From assembly GCA_919902665.1 (NCBI GenBank), contig CAKKRK010000103.1, positions 1-64,000 on the forward strand: a DNA stretch of 64,000 nt, given 5' to 3'. Below the pieces are notes generated by a model. That model was not told the DNA's origin and did not search any database. It worked only from the letters and a program-made list of their open reading frames with translations. The DNA is from Nitrospiraceae bacterium. GTDB taxonomy: Bacteria; Nitrospirota; Nitrospiria; Nitrospirales; Nitrospiraceae. Below, one piece after another: positions 36,536-44,567 of this stretch (its first letter is position 1; every line of letters starts with the position of its first letter). The position numbers and the translations under genes are program-made.

Positions 36536-37217
36536 CCCCATCCCCTCTCTTGTCATGAATCCGATTGCCCCATGACTCGTCGTGAATTAATTGGCCAACT
36601 GGAATCCGACTCCGCCATCCGGCTGCTTCTAGATCCGGTCGGTCTTCAAACTTGGATACATAGCCGAGGCAGAGATAGGCAAGGATCGTCACCGAGTGAG
36701 GTACGCCGATCACTTGTTTGAGCTTCTTGTGATCTAAAATACTGACCCAACCGACGCCAATGCCCTCGGCCCTCGCGGCTAACCAGAGATTCTGAACGGC
36801 GCAACAGGTGCTGTACAAGTCTGTTGCGCGCACCGTGGAGCGGCCAAGCACGTTCGGCCCCCCGCGCTTCCGGCTACAGGTAATGCATAGATTGATCGGC
36901 GCTTCTTCGATGCCCTCCAGCTTCAACTGCCGGTACAATGCCCCCTTGGTGCCTGCATACCGGACAGACGCTTTGGTATTCGCCTCGACGAAGAGGTCCT
37001 TCACCGTGCGCTTCGTGGCACGATTGCGGATGACCACGAAATCCCACGGCTGCATAAATCCCACCGATCCTGCATGATGTGCCGCCGTCAGCAGCCTCAT
37101 CATCACCGCATCTGGAATCGGCGTCGGCGTAAAATTCCGGCGCACATCTCGCCGTTCAAAAATCGCACGATAGACCGCTTCCCGCTCAGCGTTGGAGAAT
37201 CGGCCATTGGTTCGCAT
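36441..37217 (-). CDS. bluB: 5,6-dimethylbenzimidazole synthase BluB
   Basis: A 258-residue flavin-destructase of the nitroreductase fold, making the cobalamin lower ligand from FMN with oxygen. RAIFERRDVRRNF, GFMQPWDFVVI, and the GVGWVSILDHKKL and AYLCLGYV segments mark BluB. Family members end close to the HDESWG stretch (about residue 218); here the frame continues about 40 more residues, very basic and unconserved, across the start of the adenosyltransferase gene. The extra tail is probably a lost stop codon. Oxygen dependence implies an organism that meets oxygen. Confidence 0.9.
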   Translation of the reverse strand: MRTNGRFSNAEREAVYRAIFERRDVRRNFTPTPIPDAVMMRLLTAAHHAGSVGFMQPWDFVVIRNRATKRTVKDLFVEANTKASVRYAGTKGALYRQLKLEGIEEAPINLCITCSRKRGGPNVLGRSTVRATDLYSTCCAVQNLWLAARAEGIGVGWVSILDHKKLKQVIGVPHSVTILAYLCLGYVSKFEDRPDLEAAGWRSRIPVGQLIHDESWGNRIHDKRGDGDAHHQGLHKNRGRGKNQTGRRTTGVERQSAG

Positions 37218-37447
37218 TAATGCCTCGCTCGATCGCCCTGGTTATGGTTAGTCAAATTGCGCTGAGGCTTCAGCTCACCTGCTGCGATTTTTTCTAAACA
37301 ATGAGAACAGAGACAATCCTCATACCGCGCCCCAATCCAATCCATTTGTGCCTCGGTAATGCCGAGCTTGCCACACCAGCACTGGTATCCGCCACACTCG
37401 AAGTCGTGCCCGCAGCGCTCGCAGGTCTTCTGAACCGGCCCTCTCAA
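37217..37447 (-). CDS. small cysteine-rich CWC-type protein
   Basis: A 76-residue protein with Cys pairs CERCGHDFECGG, QCWCGK and CLCSHCLEKI, a likely zinc-binding pattern of the 'cysteine-rich CWC' family. Function is not established. Its ATG overlaps the btuR stop (ATGA) and its stop overlaps the bluB start by one base, so it is embedded in the cobalamin operon. Confidence 0.75.
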   Translation of the reverse strand: MRGPVQKTCERCGHDFECGGYQCWCGKLGITEAQMDWIGARYEDCLCSHCLEKIAAGELKPQRNLTNHNQGDRARH

Positions 37448-38043
37448 AATTCCACTCCCGGTTGCGCCTTAATGCCATTTCGGAAGGGATGCTTCACTTG
37501 TTTCATTTCCGTTACAAGGTCGGCTTCTTCCAAAAGCTCCGCTGGCCCCCCTCTGCCGGTGATCACCGCATGCTGCATCGGTGGACGGTTGCGCAGTACC
37601 GGCAGTACATCATCCAGCTGGACATAGCCGTGCTTCAGCGCGATATTGAACTCGTCGAGGACCACCATGGCATAGGAGGGATCGCTGAGAAACTCACAGA
37701 CCTTTGCCCAAGCTTGTTGAGCAAAGTGCGTGTCCCGCTCCCGATCCTGCGTCTCCCAGGTATAGCCTTCACCCATTCGGAGAAATGTTACCTGATCACC
37801 AAACGACTTCAACGCCCGCTCTTCCGCGGTGTCAATAGCTCCTTTGATAAATTGGACCACTGCGACCTTCCAGCCATGCCCGATGCAGCGCAACACCATC
37901 CCCAGCGCGGCGGTCGTCTTGCCCTTGCCGGCACCGGTGTAGACAATCAAGAGCCCCTTCTCCTGTTTCGCTTCTGCAATGCGCCGATCAACCGAGGCCT
38001 TGAGACGCTCCATCTTTGCTGTATGCTCGTTCGGTTCAACCAT
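37444..38043 (-). CDS. btuR: corrinoid adenosyltransferase BtuR/CobA type
   Basis: A 199-residue P-loop enzyme: LLIVYTGAGKGKTTAALGM near residue 25, VVQFIKGA, and the FNIALKHGYVQLDDVLPVLRNRP stretch identify BtuR/CobO, which adenosylates cobyrinic acid diamide or cobalamin. I chose the ATG at 38043 because an AAAGG-type site precedes it and the 35 residues of the longer reading are unconserved. It starts the aerobic-looking end of the operon and may have its own promoter (38114-38143). Confidence 0.93.
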   Translation of the reverse strand: MVEPNEHTAKMERLKASVDRRIAEAKQEKGLLIVYTGAGKGKTTAALGMVLRCIGHGWKVAVVQFIKGAIDTAEERALKSFGDQVTFLRMGEGYTWETQDRERDTHFAQQAWAKVCEFLSDPSYAMVVLDEFNIALKHGYVQLDDVLPVLRNRPPMQHAVITGRGGPAELLEEADLVTEMKQVKHPFRNGIKAQPGVEF

Positions 38044-38113
38044 CACACACCTTTGATGTTCACAGCAAAGCCAAGCAAGATCACGGCCTTCTGTGCGTGA
38101 AAAAATCTTTGTG

Positions 38114-38143
38114 AGTATAGAGCGTGCCTCTGAACACCCACAA
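38114..38143 (-). promoter_or_regulatory. possible internal promoter upstream of btuR
   Basis: On the minus strand TTGTGG (38143-38138), 18-base spacer, TATACT (38119-38114). It lies in the 139-base gap between the PepSY gene and btuR, so the late cob genes may be expressed partly without riboswitch 4. Confidence 0.4.
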
Positions 38144-38181
38144 CCCATCCGTGAGACTCACTGGGGCTCTAGGTTGTACCA

Positions 38182-39711
38182 CTAAACCAGAGGTTTCTGC
38201 CTTCGTGGCTCCATGCAATTCCGTGCGCTACCGGATAACCAAGGACTTCGGCGACTCATAGTGACGAGCCTGGCAATCCCCAGATACACACCGGACAAGC
38301 TAAACAGGAATCCAGCTCCGCAGAGCCCTAAAAGTACCATTCTCCGCTGCCGGTCATGTTCCAAGAAAAATGGAACATCCCAGCTATGCAGACCATGAAA
38401 TAGCCATCGATATATTCTTCCGCTAGAGTTCATGAGCTCCATCAGCCGGCCTGTGTTCATATCGATGTGAATCCACGTCTGTTCCGGGTCATCCAAGACA
38501 ATTCGCAATCCTGAAAGTGGACGAGGATTATGAATTGTACTGTAATAATAGAGATCCCCTTGGGGGATATCGCTTCGATCTAACTGTTGAGCTGACATCA
38601 CCAGCTTTGCCGCTTCAGCTAGTGTATCGAGCGTAAATTTCGACGCAGGGGCCCGAACCCAGTCGGCGCTCATTACCACTTGCTGCTCGGAATCTGAGCG
38701 GAAGACATAGTAGCTCGCACCTCCGACTTTACTGAGCAGGATCTCTTTGACTGGAGCATCAAGCTGGAGATGCCGCATGGCATCTCCTAGCGGAACGCCA
38801 ATATCTTCAGGCACCAACATTCCACCCATGAAGCGTTGCCGCTGCTCCATTGTTGGCTCACTACGCGAGAACCATCGGCCGTGATCCATCGAGAGTAGGC
38901 CACTGAAAAGCCATAGACACACCACAGCTCCAATGGCCATCCCCCCCAGGTGATGCCACCGTTTAATTCCTATAAATTGGCTATGCAGACGTTGTCCTTG
39001 ACTGTGAAGAACATGCTGAATGCCTAGGACAAGCCCGGAGACAGCCGTGATGAGACCAGCAGCAGCCAACCACCAAACTGTTTGATCCCACAGGACCCAA
39101 TGCCGTCGGAGCATTGGTAAATAGAGCCAGTGAGTGATAGCCCCAAGAGTACTCCACTGCCGTTCGAACGCCGTCGTATCCATGACCAGTTCCCCGGTTG
39201 TTGAGGACAGATACAACTCTGTTCCCTTCGCATCATGCAGCTGGACCTTCCTCAGCGGTCGATGTGGATCGAATCGCTGGTGAACCGTCCATCGGTCGTC
39301 TCGTAACATTTCAACCGTTGAATCAACACCAAACGTGTGTCCATGTTGCATAGTCTGGACTGCGTCATGTTGCGTGATCTCTGATAGCGGCTCACCCTGA
39401 TCTGCCCACAGTCCCTTCAGCGTACCGTCTAGGAAATGGATCACGTAGACCGGTCGACCGGAGGCCATGAACAGACGTACCTGCTCGACCGCTTGAGGCA
39501 GCTCAACCTGATTCCAGATTAACTCCAGCGGCACACAGCAGTGATCCAACTGGAGTGGCTCCAGCCATTGAAAGCGCTCTTCTTCGTTCAGGTTTGGATA
39601 GGGAACAAAGAGCAACACCGCACCTGATCCGAACCATATCGTGACGAGTAACGCGAGGCACGTCCCAAGTACTCGATGAACACTTCTGATGCCGGCACGA
39701 ATCCACATCAT
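38182..39711 (-). CDS. PepSY-type inner-membrane protein (putative reductase partner)
   Basis: A 509-residue protein of the PepSY-associated transmembrane family. Hydrophobic helices lie at about 10-32, 210-230, 255-275 and 455-480, with two PepSY-like periplasmic domains between them. Conserved His in RSVHRVLGT and KRWHHLGGM and in LFHGLHSWDVP (heme- or metal-ligand positions in the family) suggest electron transfer across the membrane. Related proteins accompany siderophore receptors and reduce the bound metal. Here it follows a TonB receptor under a cobalamin riboswitch, so a corrinoid or cobalt role is possible. The upstream gene is only 12 bases away. Confidence 0.75.
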   Translation of the reverse strand: MMWIRAGIRSVHRVLGTCLALLVTIWFGSGAVLLFVPYPNLNEEERFQWLEPLQLDHCCVPLELIWNQVELPQAVEQVRLFMASGRPVYVIHFLDGTLKGLWADQGEPLSEITQHDAVQTMQHGHTFGVDSTVEMLRDDRWTVHQRFDPHRPLRKVQLHDAKGTELYLSSTTGELVMDTTAFERQWSTLGAITHWLYLPMLRRHWVLWDQTVWWLAAAGLITAVSGLVLGIQHVLHSQGQRLHSQFIGIKRWHHLGGMAIGAVVCLWLFSGLLSMDHGRWFSRSEPTMEQRQRFMGGMLVPEDIGVPLGDAMRHLQLDAPVKEILLSKVGGASYYVFRSDSEQQVVMSADWVRAPASKFTLDTLAEAAKLVMSAQQLDRSDIPQGDLYYYSTIHNPRPLSGLRIVLDDPEQTWIHIDMNTGRLMELMNSSGRIYRWLFHGLHSWDVPFFLEHDRQRRMVLLGLCGAGFLFSLSGVYLGIARLVTMSRRSPWLSGSARNCMEPRRQKPLV

Positions 39712-39723
39712 TTCATGCTCAAC

Positions 39724-41937
39724 TTAGAAGCGCGCGGTGAGCATGACTTCCATCGTCCGAGGGGCGCCGAGCAAGACCTGGCTGGGATAGAACGGATCGG
39801 CCCAGAGCGCATAGGTCTTGTCTGCCAGGTTTCGCCCCCGGATGGTGAGTGCGAACTGCTTATACGGAATCGTGACCCAGACATCCGCTGTGGTGTAGCT
39901 GTGCAGACGCACCGCATTGGCATTGTCCGCAAAGCGTGGGCCCACATAGCGGAACGAAGCGCCTAGGTCGAATGGCATGACGAACGGCACCCGGTACTGA
40001 CTCCACAGATTGGCTACCGTCTGCGGCACGTTCGGCGGCCGATTGCCATCGTGCGAAACCACATTCCCGCCAGTCTGCTCGGCGAAGTCCTCAAACTCTG
40101 CTGACAGAAACATCAGGTTCCCTTGGATCCGCCACGCGTCCGTCGGGCGCACGGCCGCACTCAGCTCAAAGCCCTTGGAGGTCTGCCGTCCCGCGTTCTC
40201 TGCCGTGGTCAAAGTGGTTTGGGTCAAGATGTTCTTCCGGAAGATATCGAAGTAGGCCACAGTCCATTCCGCCCGATTATTCCAGAGACTCTGCTTCAGG
40301 CCGACCTCCCACTGCGCGCCGGTGGCCAGGTCGAAGTTCTCCGCCGCCCGCACGAGGAATATGTTCGTACCGACAGGATCCGCCGCTGTCGCATAGTGCC
40401 CATACAGCGTCAGAGTCGGAAGCAGGTCATACACAGCGCCGACGCGCCAGGTGACCGGTTGAAAGTCTCGCTCAAAACTGGCCGCCGTATTGAACACCCC
40501 CGCGTTGTTGAACAGCTTCCGGTTGAGGTCGATATGGTCAAACCGCATCCCGCCGACCAGTTTCAACGAATCGGTCACGCTGAATTGGTTCTCCGCGAAG
40601 ATGGCGGTCGTGGTGATGGTGGACCGCTGTTCTGCCGAGACGATTGGCCCGAAGGAGCCGGTGGGAATCCCCAAGGGGTCCACGCTGTCTCCTCCGCTGA
40701 AGAAGCTTGGGCGATTCAGGTGGAGGTGGCTGAAATCCACGCCGACGACGAATCGATTCTTATGGGCGAAGAGCGATTCATTGACCTGCATCTCCAGCCG
40801 GTCTCCCAGGATGTATTGATCATGCTGGACGAAGAACCGATCCCGGTCGATCAACAGGGTCCCAGGGTTGAATTGGTAGGTCTCGGCATTCTGCCAGTCC
40901 CGTCCGGCCCAATAGTAGTAGCCCTGATTGCGAATCTGGATGGTGTCGGTTGGCTGCCAGTTCGCTTTGAGTTTGGCCCAGTAGGTCGTGGAACTCATGT
41001 TGGCATCGACGACGTTGAAGTTCTGACGGAGGATGCGCGCATCGAGGGTCCGCCCATCCCGTGTCGAGACAACATCGGGGACGGCGGAGGCCCCGGCGAA
41101 ACTCCCAGGAACCAGCGGGGTGCCCCAGTAGGGGACGCTGCGGTCATGGCTGACGTCGAACGACAGTTCGAAATTCAAGCGTGACGTCGCGTCATAGAGC
41201 AAGGCGCTGGTCATGTTCCAATAGGTGTAGGGCGTGCGTTGGACGCCGCTGAAGCTGTCGGACGTCTGATAGCTTAGATCGACGCGATAGTGGAGGTTAT
41301 CCCAGCGCAGAGGGCCGCCACTCCCAGCTGCCGCACGCAGGGTGTTGAAGGTCCCGTATGACAACAGCGCATCCACAGTGACCTGATCACTCCGCACCGG
41401 CCGCTTGGTGACGAAGTTGATGGCCCCGCCGAGCGCGCCTTCGCCATAGAGGACGGAGGCGGGGCCCTTGAGGATTTCGATGCGCTCCAGGTTCCAGGTG
41501 TCTCGAGGCCGGGAGGTCATCGAGGCGGGTCCGATCATCAGCCCGTCGTAGAGCAACCGGAGTTGATTGTTGGTGAAGCCTCGCATGGAGAAGTTGGCGG
41601 GATTGCCCGGGGAGTCGCCCACGGTCACGCCGGTGGCCCCTTCCACGGCTTCGGAGATCGTCCGTAGTCCTCGCTCCTGCAACAACGTCTGATCCACGAT
41701 TTCGACGCTGGCGGGAATCTCCCGTATCGAGAGCCCCAGCCGACTCGCCGAGGGATTCGGCTGGCCCAGATGCAACGTGCCCGTGTCTTGAGGTTTAATC
41801 GACGATCCGATCACGGTCACTTGCGGAACTTGTACGACTTCATGACTCTCAATTTCACGATCTTGAGCACTGACGGCAGAAGGCATAACACTCAAAACAA
41901 TTGCGAGTGCGTAAATAAGGCCACGACACATGGGCAT
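39724..41937 (-). CDS. TonB-dependent outer-membrane receptor (siderophore-receptor type) under a B12 riboswitch
   Basis: A 737-residue receptor: signal peptide (1-24, ending SAVSA), a TonB box region (QVPQVTVIGS, about 37-46), a plug domain (ISEAVEGATGVTVGDSPG, then MRGFTNNQLRLLYDG) and a 22-strand barrel ending in a C-terminal aromatic (TARF). Sequence style is that of FhuE/FecA siderophore receptors, not BtuB. The leader has a cobalamin riboswitch (41970-42118), so the cargo may be a corrinoid or a cobalt chelate. Two ATGs (41937, 41931) share one GGGGA site. Confidence 0.88.
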   Translation of the reverse strand: MPMCRGLIYALAIVLSVMPSAVSAQDREIESHEVVQVPQVTVIGSSIKPQDTGTLHLGQPNPSASRLGLSIREIPASVEIVDQTLLQERGLRTISEAVEGATGVTVGDSPGNPANFSMRGFTNNQLRLLYDGLMIGPASMTSRPRDTWNLERIEILKGPASVLYGEGALGGAINFVTKRPVRSDQVTVDALLSYGTFNTLRAAAGSGGPLRWDNLHYRVDLSYQTSDSFSGVQRTPYTYWNMTSALLYDATSRLNFELSFDVSHDRSVPYWGTPLVPGSFAGASAVPDVVSTRDGRTLDARILRQNFNVVDANMSSTTYWAKLKANWQPTDTIQIRNQGYYYWAGRDWQNAETYQFNPGTLLIDRDRFFVQHDQYILGDRLEMQVNESLFAHKNRFVVGVDFSHLHLNRPSFFSGGDSVDPLGIPTGSFGPIVSAEQRSTITTTAIFAENQFSVTDSLKLVGGMRFDHIDLNRKLFNNAGVFNTAASFERDFQPVTWRVGAVYDLLPTLTLYGHYATAADPVGTNIFLVRAAENFDLATGAQWEVGLKQSLWNNRAEWTVAYFDIFRKNILTQTTLTTAENAGRQTSKGFELSAAVRPTDAWRIQGNLMFLSAEFEDFAEQTGGNVVSHDGNRPPNVPQTVANLWSQYRVPFVMPFDLGASFRYVGPRFADNANAVRLHSYTTADVWVTIPYKQFALTIRGRNLADKTYALWADPFYPSQVLLGAPRTMEVMLTARF

Positions 41938-41969
41938 TCCCCTTTTGTTCTCGAAAGGTTGGTCGGAAT

Positions 41970-42118
41970 GTTCCCGTACCCAGGTCTCCTGACTCTCGGC
42001 TCCCCCTACTCTCTGCGCCTTCCCATCCGTATAGACAGTGGCTGAGTGCAGATTTCGTCCCCGATTACAGTTGCGGACCAGTGGCGGACTTTCACCGCGC
42101 TTCCCTTGAGTACGTGGA
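41970..42118 (-). promoter_or_regulatory. cobalamin riboswitch 4 (upstream of the TonB receptor-PepSY genes)
   Basis: On the minus strand the leader has GGGAAGCGCGGTGAAAGTCC at its 5' end, GCAACTGTAAT, CAGCCACTG, GGGAAGGCGC and the B12 box AGTCAGGAGACCTGG at the 3' end (about 41995-41978). No T-tract hairpin lies between it and the start codon 30 bases on, so control is probably at translation. Confidence 0.93.
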
Positions 42119-42166
42119 CGATCAATTCACTGATATAGAGTTTCCGTTATGAAATCCTCCTTTTCG

Positions 42167-42967
42167 TTATGCTATCCGGATCTTGGCCTTCACCAAGGCC
42201 GACACAAAGGCTAACAAGACCGCGCCGAGCACAAGAATTGTGAGACCAAGATCGCTAATGGGCAGTGCAAACGATGTCGGTTGGAGCAGTTTGATGATCC
42301 CAACGAAGTAGGCCAACCCCACAACAGTCAGCGTTATCATCCGATTGCCCTGGATGGCCATCGTAGTGGCAGCCAGATACATCCGCCTGACGATCAGTCC
42401 ATTAATCGAGTCTGTGACGACCATTCCCATGCTGAAGGCCACTCCGATGAGCAGTGCGCCGAACAGGCCATAGCCCATCGTGCCCGCAAGAGCCCAGGCC
42501 GACATCTGACTGGCAGTCTCAAACCCCAGTCCGAACAACGCACCAATCGGCACCGCGCTCATCGGATGTGTGACATTGAAGAAACGCCTGGGCAACAAAT
42601 GGCCGATGACGCCGTGGCTCAGCACCGCTGATCCAGTCGGCACCGTAAGCACTCGCGCCAAATTCAACGACCCGATGACAAATAGGAGGCCGGCCGACAA
42701 GACCCCGCTGACCTGCAACACAGAGTCATTAAAGGATTGCAAATAGTCGGCCGCGAGAGCGATCGCCGTTGCAATCAATAAGACTGTCACTGCGTGCCCA
42801 AACGCGAACCACGTGCCCACCCACCGGCTCAGCTTTGGATGTCGATCCACCGACGCCCTCGTCATACCGTCGATGGCGGTGAGGTGGTCGGGATCGGCCC
42901 CATGGCTTAACCCCAATGCGCAGGCGAGACCGAGTAAGGGCCAGAGAGTACCGTCAGCTGGATTCAT
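42167..42967 (-). CDS. NiCoT-like nickel/cobalt transporter
   Basis: A 266-residue inner-membrane protein with about seven hydrophobic segments. The signature HGADPDHLTAIDG (the H-x3-D-x-D-H metal motif on an early helix) and LGFETASQ match the nickel/cobalt transporter family. It lies 50 bases after cobyric acid synthase in the cbi operon, which argues for cobalt as the substrate, feeding the CbiX chelatase. The ATG at 42967 is preferred to a TTG at 42982 because AAGAG lies just upstream. Confidence 0.8.
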   Translation of the reverse strand: MNPADGTLWPLLGLACALGLSHGADPDHLTAIDGMTRASVDRHPKLSRWVGTWFAFGHAVTVLLIATAIALAADYLQSFNDSVLQVSGVLSAGLLFVIGSLNLARVLTVPTGSAVLSHGVIGHLLPRRFFNVTHPMSAVPIGALFGLGFETASQMSAWALAGTMGYGLFGALLIGVAFSMGMVVTDSINGLIVRRMYLAATTMAIQGNRMITLTVVGLAYFVGIIKLLQPTSFALPISDLGLTILVLGAVLLAFVSALVKAKIRIA

Positions 42968-43016
42968 AGGACTCTTTGGCAATTGCCCATTTCAAAGGAA
43001 AGTCATGCTGCATGGT

Positions 43017-44567
43017 TCACATAGGAGAAACTGGAGAGAGGCCCGTGAGACGCCCGAGCATTTCGCAATCGAGATGCTCACGCACCACGGCTTCTAGCCG
43101 GTCATACTCAGCCTGCTTCGTGGGGATGCGTGGAATCGTGGTACATGTAGGGAGACCTTTACGGGTACGCAGAAACGAAAGAGTCCGGTCCCTGATCACC
43201 TCATTCTCAAACAGGCCATGCAACATAGTGCCGACCACCATCCCGTCGCCGCTGAGGGCTCCATCCCCGCGCCGCTCCACACGGCCATTTCGCAACCGTA
43301 TGTCAAACAAGCTCGTCCGTTCGTTCCTCAGCTCCACCATGCCCATATGGATTTCATATCCCTGAATCTCTTCTTCGACCACCGTTCCATTGGTGAGAAA
43401 CGAGGGCTGCGCCACGCGAGCACGAACTTGTGCGGTAACCTTTTCGCGTTCGAAGTGCGTCTGCAAGGCAAGCAGCCCCAACCCACGTACGTGGGCTTCC
43501 ATCGATTCGACCCCATGGGGATCACTGATGCTTTCCCCAAGCATTTGACAGCCGCCACAAATCCCAACGATCGGTTTCCCTTCACGAGCGCGGGCCTCGA
43601 TCGCGTTTGCGATACCAGATGTGCGAAGCCAGGACAGGTCAGACGCGGTATTTTTTGACCCTGGCAGGATCACCAGATCTGCCTCTTGTATCGTGTCAGG
43701 CTGATTGACGAATCGAACAACGACGCCTGGCTCGTGTTCCAGAGCTTCAACATCGTCGTAGTTGGAAATGCGAGGCAACCGCACCACCACGATATCTAGT
43801 TCCTTCTGCGATGGTTTGGGACGAGCCATGCGGTCTTCAAGTGAGACGGAATCTTCATCAGCAATACGAAGGTCTTGAATAAACGGCAGGACGCCCAACA
43901 CGGGTTTGCCAGTGCGTGCGGTGAGAAAATCGAGCCCCGGCGTAAGCAGCGTCTGATCTCCGCGGAACTTATTCACGACAAACGCCGCAATTCTGGCTCG
44001 TTCGTCTGGATCAAGCAGTTCCATCGTTCCGACAAATGCCGCAAATACCCCGCCGCGATCGATATCCCCCACGAGCAGCACTGGCGCATCCGCCAACTTG
44101 GCCACGTGCATATTCACGATGTCGCGAGACTTCAAATTGATCTCAGCCGGACTCCCTGCCCCTTCGATCACGACCAGGTCATAGTCGGTACGGAGTCGCG
44201 TGAGTGAATTTGCGATCACGTCTGACAGACGGGGCTTGTACTCGTGATACTCGGCGGCTGTCATGCTGCCGATCAATTTGCCGAGCACCACCACCTGGCT
44301 TCGCCGATCACCTTCCGGCTTAAGAAGGATCGGATTCATATCGACCGTAGCCACGATCCCTGAGGCCTCGGCCTGTACGGCTTGCGCCCGACCGATCTCC
44401 AGACCGTCGGCTGTGACCGCTGAGTTGAGCGCCATGTTCTGCGACTTGAATGGAGCGACCCTGAGCCCCTCACGGCGGAAGAATCGACAGAGGGCTGTGA
44501 CCAGGAGACTTTTCCCAGCCGAAGAGGTGGTCCCCTGAACCATGATCGTGGGTGCAAGACCTTTCAC
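43017..44567 (-). CDS. cbiP: cobyric acid synthase (CbiP/CobQ)
   Basis: A 516-residue glutamine-dependent amidase that amidates side chains b, d, e and g of adenosylcobyrinic acid diamide. N-terminal dethiobiotin-synthase-like ATPase (VQGTTSSAGKSLL; FKSQNMALNSAVTADGLEIGRAQA) and a class I glutaminase domain (catalytic Cys in VGICGGCQMLGE, His in GTMLHGLFEN). The GTG at 44567 overlaps the cbiA stop by 4 bases (GTGA) with GAGGAGA upstream, which settles the start. It differs clearly from the broken copy at 30033-30789, so the two are not recent duplicates. Confidence 0.95.
   Translation of the reverse strand: MKGLAPTIMVQGTTSSAGKSLLVTALCRFFRREGLRVAPFKSQNMALNSAVTADGLEIGRAQAVQAEASGIVATVDMNPILLKPEGDRRSQVVVLGKLIGSMTAAEYHEYKPRLSDVIANSLTRLRTDYDLVVIEGAGSPAEINLKSRDIVNMHVAKLADAPVLLVGDIDRGGVFAAFVGTMELLDPDERARIAAFVVNKFRGDQTLLTPGLDFLTARTGKPVLGVLPFIQDLRIADEDSVSLEDRMARPKPSQKELDIVVVRLPRISNYDDVEALEHEPGVVVRFVNQPDTIQEADLVILPGSKNTASDLSWLRTSGIANAIEARAREGKPIVGICGGCQMLGESISDPHGVESMEAHVRGLGLLALQTHFEREKVTAQVRARVAQPSFLTNGTVVEEEIQGYEIHMGMVELRNERTSLFDIRLRNGRVERRGDGALSGDGMVVGTMLHGLFENEVIRDRTLSFLRTRKGLPTCTTIPRIPTKQAEYDRLEAVVREHLDCEMLGRLTGLSPVSPM

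Noticed and set aside
40123-41184. 353-codon plus-strand reading
   Set aside because: Fully antisense to the TonB receptor barrel; no ribosome site, no recognisable motif.
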